Shown here: positions 1 through 5,480 of the stretch, piece by piece
How the letters are laid out: every line of letters starts with the position of its first letter
How positions within the stretch are numbered: position 1 is the first letter of the stretch
Assembly: GCA_020848855.1 (NCBI GenBank)
Contig: JADLHH010000329.1
Location: 1-8,171, forward strand
Direction: 5' to 3'
Source of the DNA: Anaerolineae bacterium
GTDB taxonomy: Bacteria > Chloroflexota > Anaerolineae > Aggregatilineales > Phototrophicaceae
DNA: 8,171 bases
Program-made: the position numbers and the translations under genes
Notes under the pieces: generated by a model
The model's database searches: none
What the model saw: only the letters and a program-made list of their open reading frames with translations
What the model was told of the DNA's origin: nothing

Positions 1-717
1 AATGGCGAAGGCGATCAGGAAACCCAGGAACAGGAATGCCTGCGTGCTGAACAGCCCGGCGAATGGGAACAGGTCCGGGTTGGCCTGCACTTTAGCGATG
101 ATGTCCGGCACCGAGAACGTCTGCGCCTGCGTCCCTACGTACAGAATCGCCAGCAGCATCAGGATCGAACCGGCCATCGTGTACAGGAAGAACTTGACGG
201 CGGCGTAAATACGTTCTTCCGCGCCCCAGATGCCGATCAGGAAGTACATCGGTACGAGTGTTACTTCCCAGAAGATGTAGAACAGGAACAAATCCTGAGC
301 GATGAACACGCCGATCATGGCGAATTCGAGCAGGAGCATGAACAGATAGTAGAGCTTTTCGCGCCCGCGCTCGTGGAAGATGTGGGCGCGGAAGGATGAC
401 AGGATCGCCAGCGGCATGATGAAGGTGGTCAGGATAACCATCAGCAGGCTCAAGCCGTCGACGCCGACCGAATAGCTGATGCCGTAGTCGGGCAGCCACG
501 TCCAGTGGGTGATGAACTGCAAGCCCGGCTGGGTCGTGTCGAAGCCGATCCACAGCAGGAGCGAGGCGACAAACGTGACGATGCTGGTGACGAACGCCGT
601 CCACTTGATGCGTTCCGCCTGCTCTTCGCGCTGGAACAGCAGAATGAGGAAGAAGCCGACCAGCGGCAGCAGCAGCACCAGAGTGACGAGCGAAATGCCA
701 GTATTTTCCATATCCAT
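1..717 (-). CDS. nuoM: NADH-quinone oxidoreductase subunit M, 5' part (NuoM, antiporter-like proton pump)
   Basis: This is the N-terminal 239 codons of NuoM; the frame stays open to base 1, so the C-terminal half lies outside the window. NuoM is one of the antiporter-like membrane subunits that pump protons in complex I. The translation shows a first membrane helix (about residues 7-27), a second (about 39-57), the motif SVGVDGLSLLMVILTTF (83-99), and the family signature FYIFWEVTLVPMYFLIGIWG (146-165). E151 in that signature matches the essential TM5 glutamate (E144 of E. coli NuoM). The YAAVKFFLYTMAGS segment (171-184) is also typical. The sequence ends just before the expected TM7 lysine. 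It follows nuoL after 12 bp. The start is uncertain: ATG at 717 lies 3 nt after GGGGAG, while ATG at 711 (residue 3) lies 9 nt after it. The family call is very secure; only the first two residues are in doubt. Confidence 0.96.
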   Translation of the reverse strand, partial: MDMENTGISLVTLVLLLPLVGFFLILLFQREEQAERIKWTAFVTSIVTFVASLLLWIGFDTTQPGLQFITHWTWLPDYGISYSVGVDGLSLLMVILTTFIMPLAILSSFRAHIFHERGREKLYYLFMLLLEFAMIGVFIAQDLFLFYIFWEVTLVPMYFLIGIWGAEERIYAAVKFFLYTMAGSILMLLAILYVGTQAQTFSVPDIIAKVQANPDLFPFAGLFSTQAFLFLGFLIAFAI

Positions 718-729
718 GCGCTCCCCGGT

Positions 730-3126
730 TTAACCGTTGCCGTTCAGAAGCGGCAGCAGCAACACAATAATCACGACGACGACGCCGACCAGGAACGTGA
801 TCGCATACGTCGGAATGTAACCCGTCTGCACGCGGCGCAGGCGACCGCTGATCCAGCGTGCCATCCAGCCAAAGCCGTTGACCGCTCCGTCGATGATACC
901 CAGATCAACCGGTTTCGCCAGCAGCGAGCCAATCGCATTGAATCCTTTCCACAACACGGTGTTGTGGAAATAGTCGTGCCAGAACGCCCAATCGACCGTA
1001 TCCGCCAGGAATTTCGAGGTGCGGTTGAACGGGTTCTCGAACAGGCGGTAGTACGTTTCGTCCCAGTACATGCGGGCATTGGCGAACGAGAATATCTGCC
1101 CGGTCTCCGGTCGCATTTCCAGCGGGTCGCGCCGGTTGACAACCGCCTTGTTCTGCCCGTAGATGCGCCCCGCCATCATGATCGCGCCGATGGCAATCGC
1201 CAGCGCGCCGAGCGCGATCAGCAGTTGGAAGTCGGCGGCATGGGCGTGCAGCACCGTGTGCCCCAGCCAGTCGGTGAAGCGGTGCGCGCCGAAGATATTG
1301 TCCAGCCCCAGCACGTTCGCCGGCGTGTTGATGAAGCCGACGAAAATGCTGAAGAAGCCGAGCACGATCAGCGGAATGGTCATGGTCGCGGTGCTCTCGT
1401 GAGCGTGATCCGCCGCCTCGGTGCGCGGGTCTCCGTGGAAGACCATCACGACCTGCCGCCACATGTAGAAGGCGGTGAAGCCCGCCGCCACCAGCAGCCC
1501 CGCCAGCGCGATATAGCCCCAGACCTTGTTGTCGTACAGCCCCGCCAGCCACGACTCGGCGAGAATTTCGTCTTTCGACCAGAAGCCCGCGAACGGGATG
1601 ATGCCCGACAGCGCCAGCGTGCCGATCACGTACGTCCAGTAGGTGATGGGCATCCGGTGACGCAGACCGCCCATATTGCGCATGTCCTGCGGGTCGAATT
1701 CCTCCTCGTCCGAAGCACCGTGTTCATCGTGTCCGCCGTGCCCGTGATGATGGGCGGCGTCATGATGCCCGTGCTCGACGCCGTGAATGACCGAGCCGCT
1801 GCCGAGGAACAGCAGCGCTTTGAAGAAAGCGTGGGTCACCAGATGGAAGATCGCCGCGCCATACGCGCCAACACCGACCGCCGCCACCATGAAGCCCAAC
1901 TGGCTGACAGTGCTGTACGCCAACACGCGCTTGATGTCCCACTGCCCCAGCGCGATATAGCCCGCCACCAGCGCCGTCGCCACACCGATCAGCGTGACCA
2001 CCAGCGAAGCGACCGGCGACGCATAGTAGAAGACGTTGCTGCGCACCATCAGGTACACGCCTGCCGTGACCATCGTCGCGGCGTGGATCAGGGCGCTGAC
2101 GGGTGTTGGACCCGCCATTGCATCCGGCAGCCACACGAACAGCGGTATCTGAGCCGATTTGCCGGTCACGCCCAGCAGCATGAACAGCGTAATGATGGTG
2201 ATGACGGTGTCGATAGGCAGCGTAAACGGACCGAACGTGATCTCGCGCCCTTCTTCGAGAAAGCGCTGTGCCTGCCCGAAGATGCCGAGCTGTTCGGTCG
2301 GGATTTGCGTATTATCGGTATTGAGCGGTTCTTCGGCAGCCGCGCCGTGCTCGTCAGTGGCGACCGCTTCGCCATGTTCATCCACCGGGGCGGCTTCATG
2401 CTCGCCCTCGGCAACGGCGGCTTCGCCTTCCGCGCCCGCTTCGGCGGCGACTTCACCGTGCCCGCCCGCGTTCACAACCGCGATCTCGCCCGGCTTGTAA
2501 AAATCGACGGTGTGGAACGTCCAGAAGGTCAGGAAGATCGCTATCAGCACGCCAAAGTCGCCGATACGGTTGAGGATCATGGCTTTCTTGGCGGCGTTGC
2601 TGTTGCGCCAACCGACGCCACGCGCGCGGTCGAACCAGAAGCCGATCAGCAGGAATGAGCACAAGCCCACGCCTTCCCAGCCGACGAACAGCACCAGCAG
2701 GTTGTTGCCCGTGACCAGCACGAGCATGAAGGCGAGGAACATGTTCAGGTAGGCGAAGAAACGCGGGAAACGCTCGTCCCCGTGCATGTAGCCGACGGCG
2801 TACAGGTGAATGAGCGACCCGACGCCGGTGACGACCAGCATCATCGTCACGCTCAGGGTATCGACCCGCATCTGCCACGGGATTTCGATCCCCGGCAGGC
2901 GTATCCAGCTACTGAGCAGCGGCGGATTGATGACCGCCGCCTCGTAGCCGCTGCCGTTCAGGTAGGCATAGAGCAGCACAGCGACACCGAACGCCAGCGT
3001 CGAAGCGGTGACGGCTATCGCCGCCACGCCCTTTTCGCCCAGCCGCGCCCCCACGAAGTAGTTGAAGATCGCCCCAAGTGCGGGTATCAGGATTATGAGC
3101 GATACGAGTTGTGGATAATGTTCCAT
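730..3126 (-). CDS. nuoL: NADH-quinone oxidoreductase subunit L, enlarged (NuoL, distal proton pump)
   Basis: NuoL is the antiporter-like subunit at the far end of the complex I membrane arm, with a long lateral helix and a final anchoring membrane helix. The family core is clear: GWEGVGLCSFLLIGFW (149-164, with E151 matching E. coli E144), NRIGD (186-190), GKSAQIPLFVWLPDAMAGPT (322-341, with K323 matching K229), SALIHAATMVTAGVYL (344-359), THAFFKALLFLGSGSVIH (431-448), and FWSKDEIL (515-522, with K519 matching K399). The C-terminal helix is at about 773-793. The 798 residues exceed the usual 610-700 because of two inserts: an acidic Ala/Glu/Gly-rich stretch (about 213-278) in the TM6-TM7 loop, and a His-rich stretch (about 451-485) before the conserved NMGGL loop. 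The start ATG has GAGG 6 nt upstream. The gene follows nuoK across a 90 bp repeat-filled spacer and precedes nuoM by 12 bp. Confidence 0.98.
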   Translation of the reverse strand: MEHYPQLVSLIILIPALGAIFNYFVGARLGEKGVAAIAVTASTLAFGVAVLLYAYLNGSGYEAAVINPPLLSSWIRLPGIEIPWQMRVDTLSVTMMLVVTGVGSLIHLYAVGYMHGDERFPRFFAYLNMFLAFMLVLVTGNNLLVLFVGWEGVGLCSFLLIGFWFDRARGVGWRNSNAAKKAMILNRIGDFGVLIAIFLTFWTFHTVDFYKPGEIAVVNAGGHGEVAAEAGAEGEAAVAEGEHEAAPVDEHGEAVATDEHGAAAEEPLNTDNTQIPTEQLGIFGQAQRFLEEGREITFGPFTLPIDTVITIITLFMLLGVTGKSAQIPLFVWLPDAMAGPTPVSALIHAATMVTAGVYLMVRSNVFYYASPVASLVVTLIGVATALVAGYIALGQWDIKRVLAYSTVSQLGFMVAAVGVGAYGAAIFHLVTHAFFKALLFLGSGSVIHGVEHGHHDAAHHHGHGGHDEHGASDEEEFDPQDMRNMGGLRHRMPITYWTYVIGTLALSGIIPFAGFWSKDEILAESWLAGLYDNKVWGYIALAGLLVAAGFTAFYMWRQVVMVFHGDPRTEAADHAHESTATMTIPLIVLGFFSIFVGFINTPANVLGLDNIFGAHRFTDWLGHTVLHAHAADFQLLIALGALAIAIGAIMMAGRIYGQNKAVVNRRDPLEMRPETGQIFSFANARMYWDETYYRLFENPFNRTSKFLADTVDWAFWHDYFHNTVLWKGFNAIGSLLAKPVDLGIIDGAVNGFGWMARWISGRLRRVQTGYIPTYAITFLVGVVVVIIVLLLPLLNGNG
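946..970. repeat. Perfect 12-bp palindrome inside nuoL
   Basis: The arms TTTCCACAACAC and GTGTTGTGGAAA are exact reverse complements around one central G. The site lies in nuoL codons for FHNTVLWK (about residues 720-727), so it is constrained by coding. A perfect match of this size with a one-base centre is unlikely by chance in 8 kb. It looks like a two-fold symmetric protein-binding site, but nothing else supports that. As RNA it could form a stem only with a few central pairs opened. Confidence 0.55.
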
Positions 3127-3216
3127 AGGTATCCTCGGTACGAAGTGCTGAGTACTGAGTGCTGAGTGCTGAGGGAAAAAAGCTCAGTACTCGGTACTCA
3201 GCACTCGGTACTGATC
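3127..3216 (-). repeat. Inverted array of 7-bp repeats forming a large hairpin between nuoK and nuoL
   Basis: The spacer between nuoK and nuoL is almost wholly built of one heptamer. Read on the minus strand, the first arm is GTACCGA, GTGCTGA, GTACCGA, GTACTGA (consensus GTRCYGA). Then come a T-run and CCC, followed by the inverted form TCAGCAC, TCAGCAC, TCAGTAC, TCAGCAC and a diverged TTCGTAC. The arms 3138-3166 and 3183-3211 match as reverse complements at 25 of 29 positions, with one extra heptamer in the loop (3167-3173). The RNA could form a long stem ending one base upstream of the GAGG ribosome binding site of nuoL (3133-3136). It resembles short tandem heptamer repeats known from intergenic regions of some bacteria, such as the STRR repeats of cyanobacteria. 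Its function here is unknown; mRNA stabilisation, tuning of nuoL translation, or a mobile or slippage-generated repeat are all possible. Confidence 0.9.
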
Positions 3217-3522
3217 TCACCCTTCCATCTGGTGCAGTTCGGCGATGTTGATAGTGCGCTTGCTTCGGAAAATCGTCACGATCAGCGCCAGCCCGACCGC
3301 CACTTCAGCAGCGGCGACGGTGATCACGAAGAAGACGAACAACTGCCCGCTCTCCTGCCCCCAGTGGCGCGCGAACGCGACCAGCGCCAGGTTTGCCGCG
3401 TTCAGCATCAATTCGACCGACATAAAGACCAAAATGGCGTTGCGTTTCAGCAGCACGCCCATCGCGCCAAGCCCGAACAGCACCATGCTCAGCATGACGT
3501 AACTCTCGGTTGCAACCTGCAT
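3217..3522 (-). CDS. nuoK: NADH-quinone oxidoreductase subunit K (NuoK)
   Basis: NuoK is a small membrane subunit (ND4L homologue, MrpC-like) that links NuoJ to the antiporter-like subunits and takes part in proton translocation. At 101 residues it has the normal family length. Three membrane helices are visible at about 9-25, 28-50 and 60-83. The signature VELMLNAANLALVAFA (36-51) is present, and E37 and E73 correspond to the two essential membrane glutamates (E36 and E72 of E. coli). The start ATG is supported by a strong AAGGAG (3529-3534) 6 nt upstream. It lies 29 bp after nuoJ and is followed by the heptamer-repeat spacer before nuoL. Unlike its neighbours H, J and L, it carries no extra sequence. 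Confidence 0.98.
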   Translation of the reverse strand: MQVATESYVMLSMVLFGLGAMGVLLKRNAILVFMSVELMLNAANLALVAFARHWGQESGQLFVFFVITVAAAEVAVGLALIVTIFRSKRTINIAELHQMEG

Positions 3523-3551
3523 CGTCTGCTCCTTCGTCGCCTAGCCGCGAA

Positions 3552-4814
3552 CTATTTCCCGGCTGGCTCCTGCAGTTCGGGTACGGCATCGCCGCCGGTG
3601 ACTTCGTGCCCCACCTGCGACGCAATCACGTTCACCAACGGACGGCTGACGCGGCGGCGCCCACCGGTGCGCCGAGTGACCGTCTGCCCCTGACGATGGA
3701 CGAGCACAATCGCGCCGACCATCGCCGCCAGCAGCAGCACCGCCAGCAGTTGGAAGACCAGCATGTAATTTGTGAACAGTTCAAGACCAATCGCTTCCGG
3801 GCTGCCGAACGCCGGGGCGGCATCGATCATCGCCCCGAACACCACCGGCAGCAGCACACCGCCGGTTGTCCCTTCGAACGTCCGCTGTTCGGTGAGGATG
3901 AGCAAGCCGCTGGTGTCGCCGCCAATGGCGTATTCATCGAGATTCGCCAGCACATTCTGTGGGTTCGAGGCGTCGACAAATTGCCACGTCACCGCCCCTT
4001 CCGGTTCGACCAGCGCTTCGGAGACCTGCCCGGCTTCCAGTTGGTCGACCATCACGCGGGTGTCGTCGGCGACGAACTCCGAACCAGGATCAACTACCTG
4101 CACGGCGGTCGGACTCGCATTGAAGACCGTCACGCGCCCGGTGTGAGCATCGGCAAGCGTGGTGTTGTCGTCGGGGACAACCGCCAGGCTGAGCGACGAC
4201 CCCGCGCCGGAACTGACCAACGTCTGCTCGGTGCCGGGTTCCAGGTTTGCCGTCATGGTCACCGTTTCGCCGCCCGCCATTTCGATGCGGATAGTGTGTT
4301 CGCCGGGAGCGAGCGCGGTGTAACCGGTCACTTCGCGGAAGCCCACGTTCGAGACGATCAACTCGTCGTCGGCGTAGACGCTCATCGCGCCGCCGTCAGC
4401 AGCGGCATTGGCGACGCGCAGTTCCGGCTGCGGACCGGCATTGGGCGACAGCCCCAGATCGACCTGATTAAGCGCGATCCCCAGAATGACCAGCAGGACG
4501 ACGACCAACGCACCCGCCAGCAGGGTGTAGCCACGAAAGCGCGACGGCTCAGCGACCGCTTCGGCAATCTGCAATCGTTCCGCGCCCAACAGCATAATCA
4601 CGAATAAGAACAACACCATGATCGCGCCGGTGTACACCGTGATCTGGATCATAGCGAGGAACGGCGCGCTCAGCAGCAGGAACAGAAACGCGATGCAGCC
4701 CATCGTGACGATCAGAAACAGGGCGCTGTGAACCGCGTTATCGCTCATCAGCATGAAGATGGCGGCGACAACCGCCAACCCACCGACAACGAAGAACCAG
4801 GCTAGCTCGGTCAT
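3552..4814 (-). CDS. nuoJ: NADH-quinone oxidoreductase subunit J with inserted DUF4397-like domain
   Basis: NuoJ (ND6 homologue) is a five-helix membrane subunit of complex I, normally about 170-200 residues; this one has 420. The N-terminal part is a standard NuoJ: helices at about 5-24, 28-50, 52-76 (with VYTGAIMVLFLFVIML, the conserved pi-bulge helix) and 96-115. The last helix is at about 346-372, preceded by the family motif GLELFTNYMLVFQLLAVLLL. Between them lies an insert of about 200 residues. It begins ELRVANAAADGGAMSVYADD (about 131-150), continues with LAPGEHTIRIEMAG, and has a second half starting GRVTVFNASP (about 226). This layout resembles two repeats of the extracytoplasmic DUF4397 family (recognised from memory, not searched). 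The Arg-rich C-terminal tail and the Arg-containing TM3-TM4 loop predict that the insert faces outward. The frame is also open from a TTG at 4820, but AGGGA lies 6 nt before the ATG at 4814, so ATG is preferred. Confidence 0.95.
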   Translation of the reverse strand: MTELAWFFVVGGLAVVAAIFMLMSDNAVHSALFLIVTMGCIAFLFLLLSAPFLAMIQITVYTGAIMVLFLFVIMLLGAERLQIAEAVAEPSRFRGYTLLAGALVVVLLVILGIALNQVDLGLSPNAGPQPELRVANAAADGGAMSVYADDELIVSNVGFREVTGYTALAPGEHTIRIEMAGGETVTMTANLEPGTEQTLVSSGAGSSLSLAVVPDDNTTLADAHTGRVTVFNASPTAVQVVDPGSEFVADDTRVMVDQLEAGQVSEALVEPEGAVTWQFVDASNPQNVLANLDEYAIGGDTSGLLILTEQRTFEGTTGGVLLPVVFGAMIDAAPAFGSPEAIGLELFTNYMLVFQLLAVLLLAAMVGAIVLVHRQGQTVTRRTGGRRRVSRPLVNVIASQVGHEVTGGDAVPELQEPAGK

Positions 4815-4820
4815 TTTCAA

Positions 4821-4825
4821 TCCCT
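4821..4825 (-). promoter_or_regulatory. Ribosome binding site that decides the nuoJ start
   Basis: On the minus strand this reads AGGGA and lies 6 nt before the ATG at 4814. The upstream in-frame TTG at 4820 directly abuts it, too close for initiation. The ATG, giving MTELAW, is therefore the likely start. Confidence 0.7.
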
Positions 4826-4848
4826 ACGTGGGCGTCTGGAATTTGTGC

Positions 4849-4877
4849 AGTTTAACACAAGCATCGCCACACTTCAA
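4849..4877 (-). promoter_or_regulatory. Candidate sigma-70-type promoter upstream of nuoJ
   Basis: On the minus strand TTGAAG (4877-4872) is followed after exactly 17 bp by TAAACT (4854-4849). Each matches the -35 or -10 consensus at 4 of 6 positions. It lies 35 bp upstream of the nuoJ ATG and downstream of the hairpin that ends the nuoI region. Together these suggest that nuoJKLM could be transcribed separately from the upstream genes. The match is only moderate and is made by eye. Confidence 0.4.
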
Positions 4878-4932
4878 ACTTTCCGAAGAACGATTTCTCT
4901 CGTAGAACCTGCCGATCAAACGGCATCTCCCA

Positions 4933-4960
4933 GCACGAAAAGCACCTCATCCGAGGTGCT
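4933..4960 (-). terminator. Terminator-like hairpin after nuoI
   Basis: A perfect 8-bp inverted repeat, AGCACCTC / GAGGTGCT with a 4-nt loop, spans 4941-4960. On the minus strand it begins 10 nt after the last base of the nuoI stop codon and is followed by only four T residues (the last stem base plus TTT) before CG. The stem is good, but the T-tract is short. It may be a weak intrinsic terminator, an attenuator, or an mRNA-end or processing hairpin that lowers expression of nuoJKLM relative to nuoGHI. Confidence 0.5.
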
Positions 4961-4969
4961 GATCCGCCC

Positions 4970-5464
4970 TTATTTCGGGTTCTCCATATCGGGAATCGAG
5001 CGGTTGAATTTGCCCGGCTCAACCTGCTGCGGCGTGTCCTTACCCTCTGCCGGCACTGCGTCGATCAGCATATCTTTGGTGAAGATCGAGTCGTCGCGGT
5101 CGGTGAAGCTCAGGCGATATTCGTGCCCAAGCTGGATCGCCTGCGTCGGGCAGGCATCCTCGCAGTAGCCGCAGAAAATACAGCGCAGCATGTTGATCTC
5201 ATAGGTCTTGGCGTAGCGCTCGCCGGGGCTGAAGCGCTCCGCGTCGGTGTTTTCGGCAGCCTCGACCCAGATCGCGTCCGCCGGGCAGGCAGCCGCGCAC
5301 AGCGAGCAGCCGATGCACTTCTCCAGCCCGTTCTCGTAGCGGCGCAGGTGATGACGCCCCTTGTAGCGATCCTTGAACGGGCGCACCTGCTCCGGGTACT
5401 GAATCGTAACCGGTTCTTCCAGTAAATGCTTAAACGTCGTCGCGAACCCGCGCAGTACGTTCAT
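4970..5464 (-). CDS. nuoI: NADH-quinone oxidoreductase subunit I, 2x[4Fe-4S] ferredoxin-like (NuoI)
   Basis: NuoI is a peripheral-arm subunit that carries clusters N6a and N6b and passes electrons from NuoG towards cluster N2 and quinone. The 164-residue protein has the two expected ferredoxin motifs: CIGCSLCAAACP (C50, C53, C56, C60) and CIFCGYCEDACP (C95, C98, C101, C105). Each is followed by the usual hydrophobic residues (ADAI, TQAI). The N-terminal amphipathic region RGFATTFKHLLEEPVTIQYP, which lies at the membrane surface, is also typical. Length and spacing are normal. The ATG has GAGGAG (5471-5476) 6 nt upstream, and the gene lies 16 bp after nuoH. It is followed by a 149 bp spacer, the longest in the window. 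Confidence 0.98.
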   Translation of the reverse strand: MNVLRGFATTFKHLLEEPVTIQYPEQVRPFKDRYKGRHHLRRYENGLEKCIGCSLCAAACPADAIWVEAAENTDAERFSPGERYAKTYEINMLRCIFCGYCEDACPTQAIQLGHEYRLSFTDRDDSIFTKDMLIDAVPAEGKDTPQQVEPGKFNRSIPDMENPK

Positions 5465-5480
5465 CCGTTACTCCTCGACC

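Noticed and set aside
505..2658. 717-codon open frame on the plus strand
   Set aside because: It is antisense to nuoL and nuoM, which are certain genes. Its translation is dominated by Arg, Gln, Asp and His with no recognisable domain, as expected from the complement of GC-rich membrane-protein codons.
2909..3220. Minus-strand open frame crossing the heptamer array into nuoL
   Set aside because: It is out of frame with nuoL, its N-terminal part merely translates the repeats, and no ribosome binding site or family similarity is visible.
3510..4607. 365-codon open frame on the plus strand
   Set aside because: It is antisense to nuoJ. Composition is typical of a shadow frame, and the sense frame has clear NuoJ signatures at both ends.
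3552..4814. Possibility that nuoJ is a misassembled or frameshifted fusion with an unrelated gene
   Set aside because: The frame is continuous, canonical NuoJ sequence lies on both sides of the insert, and the insertion point coincides with an exposed loop. A clean domain insertion explains this better than a chimera.
4815..4820. TTG start two codons upstream for nuoJ
   Set aside because: The AGGGA site abuts this TTG, while the ATG at 4814 has ideal 6-nt spacing.
4843..4860. TTGTG / CACAA inverted repeat overlapping the candidate -10 box
   Set aside because: Only 5 bp per arm with an 8-nt spacer; this is expected by chance and no regulator family could be assigned.
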